A stretch of 64,000 nucleotides of DNA from Nautilus pompilius (Eukaryota; Mollusca; Cephalopoda; Nautilida; Nautilidae): the NCBI GenBank assembly GCA_018389105.1, contig JACATO010000095.1:2539501-2603500 (forward strand), given 5' to 3'. The notes beneath the pieces were generated by a model, which had not been told where the DNA came from, did no database searches, and saw only the letters and a list, made by a program, of their open reading frames with translations. The translations under genes and the position numbers were made by a program. Shown here one piece after another: positions 36,701 to 51,103 of the stretch. Each line of letters starts with the position of its first letter. Positions within the stretch are counted from its first letter, which is position 1.

Positions 36701-39700
36701 AACAACATTTCATTTGCCCACGAGACAATATCTGAATTACAGAAGTTAATTTTCCCTCTCTATACAATAACAGATATTTTCCTCTTGTTTCCTTTCCCCA
36801 TGTATTATATTTTTAAAATTATTTTAAAGCCAAATTTATGTGCATAATGCCTGAAAAAGCTATCAGAAAAAATATTAATTAAAATAACATCTACCATAAA
36901 TACTGCATCTGCTCAGACACAGATCTAAGCAGTTTCATCCTACGCATCACAAAAGACTGGATATAAAAGGGGCAAAAATCATATTTCAGTCAGTGAGAAA
37001 TTTAACTGCTACATGGTACAAGTTAAGTTAACACTATATTCAAGAACTAAAAAATTTTTAATAATTTTTAAAATTTAAAAAAAAAAAAGAAAATGAGAAT
37101 CCAAGTTTTGGCTAAGAAGGGATGTTTTTCTAACACAAAGAAAATGCTCAATGGAAAATGTTCTGCTTAGAACATTCAGAGATATTCTGGCTAATGAAAA
37201 TATCCAGGAAAAATTAACCTTGCTAAATAAAACTTTTTTTGTCATTGTTCATTAGAATTAATATTTGTTAAAATCGCCTAATAATAACAGACGACATGTT
37301 TGTGTGCTCCCACACGTGTATCTAGACTAAACCACTTAAAAGGGGGTTTTTGGGCACTGTTGAAATTACTTTCTTGTGTTTACATAAAATGTTCAACAAA
37401 AACAGAGAGAGAGTCTGATTAGAAAAGGAAAATATTTAATTTTGCTCATTTATTAAACTTCCAAAAATGACCAAGCGACTTGGCAGGAAAAGTTAAATCA
37501 AATCTACTGTCGAGAATTAACAAACAAACTGAATAAAATTAAATAAGAATCCATCATTTCATAAATGTTTAAAAATAGGTAAACAATGTGTATGGGAGGT
37601 ACCTTGTTCATAAATCTAAAAATCTACTTTCTATACAGAGCCTACGTATAATAAAAATGTATTTAAAAATAATTTTTAATTAGAAAAAATACACCAACAG
37701 ATTTTCTACAAATGAAATACTATACAACCATTCTAAGCACTCAATTCATAGTTGTCTGGGAGTTCTTTTTTTCTTGGAGATAAAACAATTAGGAAATAGC
37801 TAGGTGATGTCAAAACTTGCCAAGTCTCAGCTGATGCTGTTTCTTGTGTCATTTGGCCACCCAACTGCTTAATTCTGACTCTAGCCTCCATGTCAGCACT
37901 CAAAGTTTATTTACTGCATTTGTCACAGCACCAGAACTTACAAACATCAGGAACTGGTAGACTATCTAAGATTGAACACTGTTGATTCCCTCCAGACTCT
38001 CTCCAGTTATCCTTTGCTTTTTCTAAGGACACCTAATTTACTAAATAGCGCCTCTATCAGAAAATAGTAACAAAGATATTTGCTTTATCTACTGTGGTGC
38101 AGTGATAAGGTGGATTAATTTAAATACGTCCATCATTTCAACATCATCATCTGCATTTTATTTATACAGGTTTATTGATGGCACTAACAATCTGATTTTG
38201 CTCAAATACCTAAAGATGTATTACGATGATGTATGCACATTCTATGGGTATCTTTGACCTCTCAGTAAATCCATCATCTGTCTTAATGCTTAATTGCAGA
38301 TGCTATGAATTTTGAAGTCCATCTTTTGCACAAAAAGAAGAGGGGCAGATAGAAAAGGAAATAGATGGTACAGATTAAGAATAAAATGCCTAATAATTTT
38401 AAGCTCAGGGCTGATGGTAACTTTTGTATATAATTAAGTTAATATAAATTTTTTTTCTGAAATACCAGAAGCAAGCAAGTAAAAAAAAAGAAGAAAAAAG
38501 AAATGAATGAGTTGGATATTAGAGAAAAATGAATAGAAGAGAAAAGATTAAATTTGAGATATAACTGTAATGCATAAAATAAATGACTTATTAATTCCAT
38601 TTGAGAACCTTTGGGAGACCTAGGTTTCTCTAATCACTGTTTTAGTTCCTTACTTTCATCTGACCAACATTAAAAGCCTGGTCCAGCATCTGAATCAGCT
38701 CTCTTACATCTGGTGGATATGAAGCACATTAATCAAATAAAGAGGAAAATAATTGCTGAGAATATTTTCCCTTTTCCTTGGGTATTCAACTGTTCCAACC
38801 ATTAGGCAATAATTTATAGTTCATGTTAAAATCATTTTGCAAGCTACATCTGCAAGGTTCCTGGCCCCCAGCATCTAACTGTGCCTTTCTATATAAGCTA
38901 CAGCATAGGAAAATCTCCAGAAAACTGGATAAAATTAAGGGAGATTTTGGGATTTATTTAAAATAAAAAAAAAAACTTTTATAAGTGATTTTTCAAGTTT
39001 TTAGATCTATATGTGGATATTCAGTGGAATACAGACAGTGAATATCAGTGAGAGAGGCATAGATACTGTATTATCAATGTCTAGTATTTTCCAGCATGTG
39101 TCATTTTCTGGCTCCAATAACTTTGTTTCTTTTTTTTTTTCATTCAAATGCCTTTAAAATTTGGAATTCAGTCTTAACCATGGCCTCTCACACGCAACAC
39201 TACAGAAAACTGTTGTTATCTGCATTAGTTCATAAGTTTTAGATGGATATGTAGAATCTGGTGATTCACTGAAATTTCGAAAAGTTTTTTAATGCCTAAA
39301 AATAAAAACAAAGAATGATAAGCAAAATCCTTATGATGTTGAATTCAAGTGTTATCTTCAAATTAAAGGAATTGTGGTATTCTGATAAACAGCAAAGTGT
39401 TTTCACATATCCAACCTACCTGCAAGGTTAACATGACAGTACTTCACTACACAAACAGAGTTGTGAACTTACTTTGGGTTGAATATCAAATAACTTTTTT
39501 TCTAATTTGGTTTAAAATGCCATATTTAAGTAATTTACAAAAGACCCCTCCCTTATCAGCTATTTTCTTTTCAGAATTCTCCAGCCTTGTGATTATACTG
39601 GAGATAGCTTTTAAATGATATTTGTAAGGTTCCTTTAGTTGTAAATATCATTTCTGAGTTGGGTTAATAAATGTAATAAATTTCTCCAAAAGGTAGGAAG

Positions 39701-40238
39701 TGTAGGTGCTTCAGTAATTAGCATGATATAACCAAAAATTGATACGTTTTTCTATATTAACACATTAAATCAGGGATAAAGTTCAAAATTATCCCCCCCA
39801 CAACATGTTCTGACATGTTGAAATATTCACACAACTCCAGCTAACATCTCTCTCTTATATATGATGTCATCTTACATAACGAGGAGGGATAACTCCTTCA
39901 GTTTTTCACATTTTACAAAAGTATTACCAAGTAACATTAAATGACCTTTTCATAAATATTTCTCTCAGTGATGCATCTCAGATTTGTGATCAAAGATGTG
40001 CAGCACATATACTTATGCCTATGAAAATTATTTAAATTGTTAGCATATAGCAATTGTACAAGCTGCTAGGTTGTTCTTTTTATTTCATTTATAGTTGTCA
40101 ATATGAATAATATACATGGTTTGTTTTAAGTTCTCTCCAAAATATATTTGTTCATTGCAGAAGCTAAAACCAAAATGGACAAATTGTGTGTTCGTCAAAA
40201 GGTCAAATTTTCTAGTTTACAGTGACACTAAAATTATT

Positions 40239-40480
40239 TGATGAATCTGCCTCTCACTTTGATGAAAGTCTGGAATGGAATTACGGAGTACGAAACTTTT
40301 GAGCAGACATTTTTCTCAAAAATTCTCCAAACAGAGAAATCCAATGGATTCAGATTAGGCAATAACTGTAGTCAATTGTCCTAATCTATTAAGTCCAAAA
40401 AAATTCTCAGACAACCACATCTGCATATCTCAAGCCATAATGTCCAGGGTTTGAATTTCACATGAGCCTTCAGAATATTG
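40239..40480 (-). pseudogene. mariner/Tc1-type transposase C-terminal scrap
   Basis: On the minus strand 40360-40239 reads NLNPLDFSVWRIFEKNVCSK, then VSYSVIPFQTFIKVRGRF. This matches the SPDLNPLDFxxWxxLExKV segment around the last catalytic acidic residue in several Tc1/mariner lineages; the leading Asp has become Asn. A neighbouring frame upstream reads MQMWLSENFFGLNRLGQ, fitting the preceding WLxENFxxxxIxR helix. Frames are broken and no inverted repeats were found, so this is an old fragment. Confidence 0.5.
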
Positions 40481-41896
40481 TTTTGTAGATTTGGGTATTG
40501 ATTTTGATGCCTTGATAGCCAAAAACCAATTAATAGGGTTCATCTGCCAGTGGAGATGCCAGTAAAAATTATCATAGAGGCATCTTTTGCATTTAAGAGA
40601 GGATTTTTGGGGGTCTTGACAGACAGAGGAATAACCAGAAAACAAAAATGCAATCATTTTGGATGTTGGACTGTTTGGTTATGGACAATTGCTCATATGA
40701 AAACAGGATTCAAGAAAAGCAGGCACCTAGTACTGGGTCTTAAATCAACAAGTACAATCTAGCCACTTTTGTTTTGATTGCACCATCAGGAAATGTTTTT
40801 TCAGAATTTGTAAATACAGAGTTTGAGCATTTCTGACCACTTTCTACATCATCAATTCATTGTCCTTTAGCTCCCAAGCCATTTTTTTCATGAGCCATAG
40901 CTAGTCAACTAGCTATGACTTTTTAAATGTCTTTGTTGAGGCAATAACCAATAAACCAAAGCTTAGTGTCTTTGATAGAGGTTTTAAAGAAACGATCAAT
41001 TGTACCATCCACAAATTTCCTCCCATAGTTTTAATTTTTGAGCAGATAAAAGGTTATTTCATCTTTGACTTACTGGACTGAAACAGCACCACATCAGTAG
41101 AACATTTTTGTTCCAACTAACCTGATCTGAATGAAAAACATGGCATAGGAAATTGGGAGACATGCTCGTAGACAACTATAGCTTTTGATCAATGCAAATT
41201 ACAACAATTTTGGCCAATCAACAGCTTCAAAGTTAGCTCTCAAATGTTTGAACAAAACTTAAAATGTCACCCTAGATTGTTCTCAAATCCTGCTCATGTT
41301 ATATCACAATATCACACATTTCAAAAGAATATTCATCTTAAAATAGTCACAATTGTATTATGTATATTTTTAACACGCACTTGCACGCAACAGAATCTCC
41401 AACAAAAATTCACCGCACATGTGCATGTTTTTTTGTAAATGTAACAATGCTATCCAGTGTTGGAATGTCTTCTGTGATAAAAAATATCTAGTGTGTGTGC
41501 TTCATTTTTGACAATTTCAAACTAAATGAAAGATACAGAAGTCATTTCTCTTTATCTTTTTTCTCTTTGAAGAAATTTCAATTTCATTTTCTTTCATGAT
41601 TTACAGATGCAGAACCAACACTTGTTCTCCTAAATCTACTTACCAACTAACTCACTTTTCAACCTCCAGGAAAAAAAAAATTTTTTTTCTTTAAAAAAAA
41701 TCAGCAGCAAGAGCATCCTTTGCACAGGTGGAACAGTGAGGGACTAGCGTGTTGAAAAGCGTCCAGTCTCACACTGAATATCTTTGATTTCACTCAGCTT
41801 TCTTTGTTTTTACAAAAAAATGCTGATTTATAGCTAAGTCAGCTGAAGGATTGCCAAATATATTTTTCACATAGCATCCAAAAAAGCATAAGGTGA

Positions 41897-41996
41897 ATGT
41901 GTGTCTCTGTGTGTGTGTGTGTGTGTTGTGTGTGTGTATATATAGAGAGAGAGATGATGGAGGGAGAGGGAGAGAGAGAAGAGAGAGAGAGAGAGA
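41897..41996. repeat. Compound (TG)n-(TA)n-(GA)n microsatellite
   Basis: TG units pass into a short TATATA stretch, then into GA-rich repeats with GATGATGGAGGGAGAGGG interruptions. Ordinary low-complexity DNA with a strong purine bias at its 3' half. Confidence 0.9.
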
Positions 41997-44900
41997 CCCT
42001 ACAGCCTACAAAGTAAAATGAGAGATAAAAGGAATCCTAAGCAAACAATCTTTAAACTTGTGATCAACACTAGCTCACAGATTGAGACAACTGACTTTTT
42101 TTGGGGGTTTGTTTGTTTTTGTTCTGTTTTAGGCAAACAATTAAAAATAAAGCATTTGTTCATGTCTTTTTTATTTAAAGCTCTTTAAAATAAATAAATG
42201 GTAATTTCCCAATGATGATGAATACTACTTTGTCACAAGTTAGAGGTGATATGATCAGCAATGACCTCTTCAATACCCAATCACTGTTCCATCTGTAAGA
42301 ACAGAAAACTAAACTGGGTTTCCCAAGGGTTTTATTTACTCCATGATAAATTAGATAAGCTCATATTACAGTTTGATAGGCTGAAAGGCAAACAGCTAGA
42401 CATGTGAATCTGTAGCAAATAAAAATGCATCTAACACAGCAAAGGCTAAACCTTGACCATTTTCATTATGGACATATTTAAACTAGCAAACCTATTGCAA
42501 GCCTTGCTTAGATTATTATATAACTGCCATAAGAAAGCATTCTTGACTTATTAAAATTGAAGTTGAACTTATCTTTGCTAGAAATCAGATTACTTTTGTC
42601 ATTATTTGTGCTGTTAAATTTAAAATGAAAATAATAACAAAACAATAGCAACAGTAGAAAAAAGAAAATTTCGTACTTATATAAATCTTTTACAATTTAT
42701 TCTCTAAAAGATCATTTCTTCATCGATGAACATAAGTGAATATTTTTAAAAATAATAGTGGGGAGAAACCAACAAAATTAGAAAAAAATAAATTAGAAGG
42801 CATATAAAGGAAGCAGCTATATCAATCCCCATAGAAAGCAGCTAAGTATGGTACACATTTATCTGCCAAATGTTATTACTTACTACTTTATAATCAGTAT
42901 CATGTAATAAGTTCAACAAAGTGGGGGTAAAACCTTGCAAGTTTTCTTACTCCCAATGACTCTATTTACCCAACAGTGTGTTGGTACCTGGTAGTTAGCT
43001 GAGTGCCAAACTGCTTTCCATCATGTGGCAAGTTGTCTAATCTACTCTGATATTCTTTGACACCAGGTTACACTATCTAAAGATGTGGCTAATGTGAAGG
43101 CAGCAGTTCCTACACTATAAACAAACTCGCACTAGCCATCTTTGGTTATGAAAAACAACCATTAATTGGTTGGGTTCAACAAATGAACTTCAATGCTTGT
43201 ATGTAAAAAAAATCAATATGAAGTTTATTCATGAACATTTTGAAAATTACATAGTAGCTAAAGATCTTTGAATGAAGTAAATTACCTTTTTGGACTTTAC
43301 CAGCTGATACTTTTTTTTCCCTCTTTCTATTGGTACAATTACTGAAATTAGTTACAAGCTTCATACTTAAAAGCACTATTTAAAAATAATGGTTTGCATC
43401 ATCGGTTTTTTTCTTCTCCTTTATTACCTGTTTAAGGATCCATGTAGCTATCTATATATGGACAAAGGTTATTATAAATATAGTGACATTCTTAAGTGGA
43501 GACTGTGTATAGCACATAAGCATTCTAATCGTGGCAAGTGATTAGAATAAATGCTCAATTCAAACAACAGTTACACTATACCTATAATATGCTGTTCAAA
43601 TTTTTTGTCATTATTTTGTTAGCACAGGCAATGGTTTAAAAGATTACTTCTCTGGATTGGTTAGGGAGACTTGATGTGAACTGAGTCTGCAGATTGGAAG
43701 CTTATGGATTTTAAGTGAAATGGTTCAAATTCCTATGGATACACGACATGGTGCTTAAACCTTGTTGTTAATTTACTCTCATCTGAAACTACAAGAGTCC
43801 AGGCATTGGATGTCTGAGAGGCATCAAAGATAGGTAGTTAGTATGTGAGTTGTTTTAAATATGATGATCAATACAATTTATAATTTTGGAAAAATTTACT
43901 GCTGTAGTTGGATTAAGTGTTTTAGAAAGTATTTAACTAGTGAAGATTCATTACCTTTATGTAGGATGTCTCAAAGAGCAAACTAATGGTTTAAAGTTTT
44001 AAATTGATAATTAATTGTTGATAACAAAAAATATAAGCATTTACAAGGAATTTAACGCAAAGCTTTTTTGTGATTTAACTCTAGGTTAAGAGTAATGTTT
44101 AGCAATGTAGTCTACTTTAAAAGTCATCCCCAGTATAATAAAAACTTTGTGAGCTCATATATTTAATAAAAGTTAGAATCTCTAGATGTTAAGTAGCTAC
44201 TAGTAAGTAATTTTTTAATCACACAAAAGCAGACAAAAACAACAAACTGTAATACTATAAAAAGTAAGATCATGATAGTTTTCCCAAACAATCCAGGATG
44301 AATCCCCATAAGGGTTGTCTTTTCTCTAACCATTAGAATACCTAAAAATAATAAATACACATTAGCACCAATAATTAAGGATTTGACATTCATCTATTAC
44401 TATGGGAAAAAATGTTTGCCTTAAAGATTTGAAACAGAATTATCCTCCATCTCGCTTATTTTTTAAACCACCAATGATTAAAAAAATTTTTTTTAGGAAA
44501 AGAGAAGTGTGCTGCTGTTTGTTTACTGTTTTGGGTTATGTCCCTGCATGCCAAACACTAATTTGGCCATGTTTTAATTTCACTCAGGCTTTGACTGGTG
44601 AAAACATGGGACAACAACATATTCACAAGATATTAAGTAATGGTTCCTGTCTAGATTTGTGCATTCAAATGTTCGCTGCCATCATTTTGGGTCCGGAAAG
44701 CCCCGAACATCAAATACAATTTGTTAATTAACATTATTCATTGGGGAATTTCAACTTAGTCATTGTGATCACAACACTTCTGCCTTGATCTCTGCGCAGA
44801 CGTAAAACATCTGTTCGCCATTTAGCATGTCATCGGAAGGAATGTAATCAAGCACCTTCTGTTTCAATCACTGCATAATTTCCAGAACTCCGCCTTCTAT

Positions 44901-45513
44901 TGTTTGTACAGGTCTTTTCCGGTGACATATTTTCAATCAGGCAAAAGAAATTGGTCAAAGATGACATGAAGTCAGCATTTACACTGAACCAAAAAAAATT
45001 GGTGAAGAGGGATGGGGGAGTGAGTAAGTAGGAGCATTAAAAATCTTGCTCCTGATTTATAACCAAAAAGAAAATAATGTCAGGTATTCATATATAGCGG
45101 AACACCTTCTTCACCATCATTTTCTTCAGATTGTAGTAATATTCTATACTCTACCTACGTACATTTTTTGATATCTCAAGGCCAGTAAGCAAGGTCTTAT
45201 CTGTGCTGAGTCATTACTTAAAATACTGAAACTTCAGGGCTCTAGCTGTGTTATAGAAATCTTTAGTAAGGTATTTTTTTATACTAGTGACACAAGTATA
45301 AGATAAATAGGAAATGATTTTCATCTAGCATTTGGAAATATACTTTATTTTCCTTGTTTCTAAAAATGAATAAATGCATTCTTTGGCAAAGGGGTTTTTA
45401 TAAAATCTTCCTGTGTCTACCTCTGAGGACTAAAAATATATATAATGTTGTTCTAGCCTCATCTTTTATCATTTTTTCCCAAAACAAAGTGCTCAACAAT
45501 TATCATAAATCAA

Positions 45514-45577
45514 TATGCAGATGAATGCATCCAAAAAAATTAGTGATAATCTGATGCATTCATCTTTAAACTGCATA
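45514..45577. repeat. Small inverted repeat / hairpin
   Basis: TATGCAG-ATGAATGCATC pairs with GATGCATTCAT-ctttaaa-CTGCATA: an 18-bp stem in two parts with a 7-nt asymmetric bulge and a loop of about 20 nt. Too bulged for a convincing pre-miRNA; may be a palindromic element remnant. Confidence 0.5.
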
Positions 45578-48500
45578 ACCATTGTTTATTAGGTGTACAT
45601 CACTGGACAAAGATTGAGCCTTAATTAATATTTAATGACTTCCATAAAGAACCAGAGGACCATCTTTACAAGATATTCATATAGCATTAAAAGTAAGTAA
45701 AAGAAAGTAAATACCATATTATAAACATATTCATTTGTTTTTCACACTAGTTCTTAAAGACTAAGGAAAGATAACTCCTCATCCAGGATTTTCAATTACA
45801 ACAATAAATCTCAATACTTGGATCTTTATTTATATAAAAACCAAATGGCTATCAATATTTACCTCTACAGCAGCAGTTACCAAATTAGGGGTGGTTCATG
45901 AAGCCAGCCAGTATGATTTTTTATATGCGACATGTAATCTTTTGAGTGTTGTTGGCATATTTATACCCTATTATTTGTGGTATAATCCACAACAATGTAT
46001 TTCCCACACAATGTCAAACTTCCACCATCATCCAGAGATATAGTTATTCCATGGCCTATAATACAGGAATTGCATTATTTCACCATGGGTTTTTTGTTAT
46101 TTTTTTCAAAATATTCTAGAGAGTATTCCAAGAAGTCTTGTGCCTGTAGTATGTGCTGATGGTACTGGAAGTTGGAATAGCAAGAATTTGTCATTGTATT
46201 AATAGGGTCAATTTAAACAACTAATTGAGAAACACTGCTTTACAGTATTGTTAGTGATAACATAGTACTACAGTAGTTTATTAGTTCAAACTACTGTCTT
46301 TACAAATCTTATCTATTGTTATAATCATGATTTATTTGAAAAAATGCATTCATTCAAATGACTAATTGCTAAATAATAAAATAATTTCAATCAATACATT
46401 CATTTGTTTGTCTTTTGAAGCTATAATTTAAAAGATCAGTTTCTAACTCAGTAAATTGAAATAGAAAATTCAATGTTAATAGAATTCTAATATTTTTTTA
46501 GAATTAAAATACTAAGTCTTTTTATATATTGGAGAAAATCTTTTATTTGCTCTTTAAAGATTCAAAACTGAGTATGCAAATACCATCTTAAAAGAGGTGA
46601 ACTGTAATGATAATGTTAAAGAAGAAGAATGTTAATACTCTGGATAGCATAATGATTTACATTAACAGAAAAGATCACAAATGTTATCAAAAAATATTTG
46701 TTGCAGACAAATGCTAGTATTGTCTGAGCCTGTATATTAGGTATCATAAAAGCAAAATGCTATAGACTTTGGTTTATTGAGCTTTGAGAAAATCAATGCT
46801 GAAAAATTATTCACTTATTGCATTAAGTTAATGAAAAGTAGTCATCATTACAGAAAAGAAATTTTTATGCCATAACATGCATTTCACATCTAAGCAAAGT
46901 GAAAGTTTTCACAAGATATAATAACCAGAACTTCTGTCATGATGCTACAATGTTGGACTATGTAATCAAGGTAAGGTCCTGTGTGGCAAAGTAATGTATA
47001 AACAATGAAAGAACATGAGTTGATTTTATTTTCCTATATTTTGGCCCTCTTTAACAAGTGATGAGGAGACAAAAATAAATTCTCTCCTCGTGGCTTGAAA
47101 ATCCTCTCAGAAACATTTTTTTGTCTATGATAAAAGAAAATTCTTCTAATGTACCAAATAAAAGCATCACAAACCAATCATTAGAACAAACTAAATGTTT
47201 ATTATTAATGTAAAGTCAGGAGTGTTCAGTTTATCAAAATTTACTCTAAATGAACAAGTGGTGAAATAACTACTTTCTGTGACAGGTGTAACCATATTTG
47301 AGAAGCCTTTATTTTAACAGAAAATCCTCCTCAGCAGCTAGTTTTTAGTTTTTAATTTACTTCAGTTAAAAAAGGTTGTTACATTTTGTAACTGTGATCA
47401 AAAAACAACTTAGACATGGCTAAAACAGAATAATACAACCAACATTAACAGGGACTAGTAGAAAAACCAACATAACTTTTTCTCAAAGAAAGAGCACCTA
47501 TGGTGAGGCTTATATCAAGTGGCCAAACCACTTTTCTCCACTATTATAAGATATTTAAAACAAAAAAATTTCCTTCCAACAATGTTCTCCACATTGTGTG
47601 CATTCAAGATATTGCCTTGCAATTCTGTTCAAGTTTAACAAACACTAAATAATTGAACAAGAGAAATGCTGGTTAGAAACACGTAGTCAGGAACATGGTC
47701 ACAGAGAAATAGGCTGAAGATCAAAGCAGTGGGGTAGAAGTGAAAACCACAACTAAATCTTAAGTTTCTTCAAAACCAGTCTAAACTTCTACCTGTAGAA
47801 GTACACAAGGTTGCCAATATGGGTGACTTGCAAGGATCAACAACAAACCAAAAGATCTTGAAGCATAATTTCCCCAAGGGCAAGTGGAGCTTGAAATTGA
47901 CCAGCTGAACTCCAATCAGATATGACTCTCAATGTCAAGTTGCCTGAAGTTAGATGCTTCTCCAAACTACAAACAAGGCCACAACCTGGCTTATATGGAT
48001 ATAATAAAGCTGCCCAAAGAATTTTTTAAAGAAAAAAAAAGTAAGAGATTTTAACACATTTTGTAAAATATTATAAAACATTTTAAAAAATGGTAAAGTG
48101 ACAGAAAATGGGTAGGAATATTTATGAGAGAGAGAGAGAGTATCAACATGAGTTATATAATGGATTTACTTTCACTTATAAAATCTTGAATCACCTATTT
48201 ACTTGTTACATACAGAAATATGTCACAAATTAATTTGCTGAGAGAGAGAGATGGATATTACTGAAAGATACTGGCCACTGTCACATGTCCATTTAAAACA
48301 CTTTCTATTTTTTTTTCCTAGCATACTCTCCTACCCTCCTGCTAGCTTTAATATTCTCTGTCCAAATAATACTTTTCAAATCATTATAACTTTAATGTTT
48401 TCTTTGACATTTTATACTTTCAAACCTCCTTGGCCATCATTCAACATCCATAATTTTCAACTGCTTTGACAAGTTTTATGAGTTGCTTATCATTTTTAAA

Positions 48501-51082
48501 AGAATGCTGCACTGCCACAACACATGCCAGTCCTGTAATGATTTTAGTGAGTGACTCATGTACCAATCAGACAAGCAACCCCGCTGAACTAGAGCCCTCA
48601 ATCTCTTCTCCGGTGACAATTTGTCTCTTGAACCATAGAGTATGCACCAACTTACAGCAATTGACACATTACATTATTTGTGGTACCCAGTACATTCATG
48701 CTAACTAACTAGACAAATAAATGACAACAGAGTTTGTTATAAACACACACATAATGAGAAGTTATTAGTATACCCAAGTTATTTGAGTGTATTGTCTAGA
48801 ACTGTTAATGAATGGCAACAAGAACTTTTGTCCTATCTTTTCTCTCCCCCTCACCTGCAAACCAATGGATAAACTCTGCTTGTCACTACTAAATACCTGC
48901 CTCATGATTACACTGTACTCCCCATATATGATAATCTTATATGAGATTTTATAATGCTCTATGATTAAACAAAATAGCAAAAGGTAATAAAGTTAAACGT
49001 AGTTAAGCTGAACCAGAATGCCAAGTATTGCAATCATACTTTTTTTTTTCTCTTTTTTAATGACAAATAGAAGAAATACCAGACCTTGGAACTATTTACC
49101 ACTCACATGATGATACATAATGCTTGCTCACAAACCACCAGCCCCACCCTCCTTAAGGTCTCTGCCGATATTAAACAGATGGTGAAGTCATTAACTGATC
49201 TCTGTCATTTATGAGAAGTGTGAAAATCCAATATTCTTATTACTCTTCCAGAGAATAGTAAAACCCCCTTCAAACCATAAACAGAAACTCAACAAAGTTC
49301 AAATGGAAGTTACGTACAATTTTCTAGCTCCTAATTTTAATTATCCCCCTCTTTCATGAACACAAGAAAAATCCTACAAAATTTTGACAGCAGGAAAAAA
49401 AAAAACAACCTGTTCTCAAAAATACAAGAACTTTACCTGATTTTCTATGCTCATAATAGAAATTTCTGTAAACAAGAAGGTGACATCAGACTGAAAGCCT
49501 AGGAGACCCCTTGCTGCTTTTAGGGTTGCCAAGGTTCACTATTAATCTAAACAGGTGGGAAACTAATGAAGCTAAAGCAGCATCTTTTGTATAGGCTCTG
49601 ACCAGGTGTGGGCCTCTTTGTTAAATGATCTTGTAAGAATCAGGCTTAGTGCTGAATCCCTCCTGACCTGACACTTCCCCCACCCTTCCACCTACCCAAC
49701 AGGACCTAACTACATCATACAAATATGCTGCTATCAAAGCTTCCCAGAGGTAAATTCAGGAATTTCTAAAACTTTTGTAATAATTTGTCTGAATCTTCAA
49801 GCTGGGTATTACTATTAAAACAATGCCAGTAGTTTGAAAACCATACAGCATTCAGACATCCAGAATGACTATCTTCCATACAAATAGTCTTCACTGTTCC
49901 TTTAGCTATCCTGTCATTAACCTATGAAGATGCTTTTACCAGCAGCTGTTGTGTTTGATGTACTCGTTAAGAAGAAAAATGTATAATTCAGTAAATGTAA
50001 TACAGTAAAATTGAAAATTTTTAGATCCTTTAATATTTTTGAAATTCTCTGTAGGAAATGTAAAACTTGTGTTTTAAAAGATTAAAATATGAAATAAAGC
50101 ATAGTCATTCGATTTAGATGTGCATGATGGAAAAATCCTCTCTCTAATTTCTTATCACTACATCAATATCTCTAGTTTAGATTCAGGATCTTCTTACCTT
50201 GGTTATTTTAATGTACTTATCAAATACTGCAACACAAACTAGGTTGTTTTCATGTTATTATTTAACCCTCATATTATGTTTCAGGTCATAATGTTCAATA
50301 TGAAGAGATTAAAATTAGAAAAAAATAAACACAAGTTGTTTATTTCTCATTGTGTTCATGACCTTAAACTAGGAAAAGTCGCAAAATATAGGATGATTTT
50401 TTTTTTTTAACCTTGCAAATTTTAAGTTCAGTGAGAACCAGTGTCGGGTCAGATAGTACCCTGAAACATAACAAAAGAGTTAAGCATTTAATATTTTTTC
50501 AAAGCTTTTGATTCACTGGGTCATTGATTTATTTTTTTTTCAAATTCCCAAGGGCTTAATGTGTTTACTGAAAATCTCACTGTTGTTGTACTGAAGGTCT
50601 TGTACTTACGAGGCTAGAAACATATACTGCTGTCAACCATCGAGGGATACGTGATTTACTGAGATTATACTAGAAACCTTTACTGTCACCACCCCCCAAA
50701 GCTGATTTTATACTTCCTTATTTTTGTTTTATTTAATTTCAGCATTTGTTGATGTAGTTAATCTTAGATAATAGGTTTATTAATCCACCTGCAAGAATAT
50801 TTAATTAAATAAATAAATTAGTTTTTATCAGACCTTTAATTTACCTTATTGGGTCTAAAAATAGGTAGAGAAATTTCACTGCTTAATTTTTTTGTATTTT
50901 TCTTTAAAAAAAAAAAAATTATTATCCAAAGAAACCAATATTCTCACTCTTTAGCAAAATAAAACCAGAAACATTACAGCAGTCCTGTCAATGTCCTGCT
51001 GTATTAAATGCATGACTCTAGACAAACCTATGGCACATGCTGCATTTCAGTAAAGTGACGATATGCGCACGCATGCACACAC

Positions 51083-51103
51083 AGACAGACAGACAGACAG
51101 ACA
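51083..51103. repeat. (AGAC)n tetranucleotide microsatellite
   Basis: About five perfect AGAC units, preceded by a short CA-rich run. Intronic. Confidence 0.9.

Noticed and set aside
44402-44731. 109-codon open frame on the plus strand with hydrophobic and Cys-rich parts
   Set aside because: No signal peptide, domain or splice context that I can support; treated only as part of an unexplained composition island.
48251-48708. Cluster of open frames on both strands at 48.25-48.7 kb, checked as a possible cassette exon or transposon
   Set aside because: No similarity to UNC5 isoform exons or to any transposase motif was seen.
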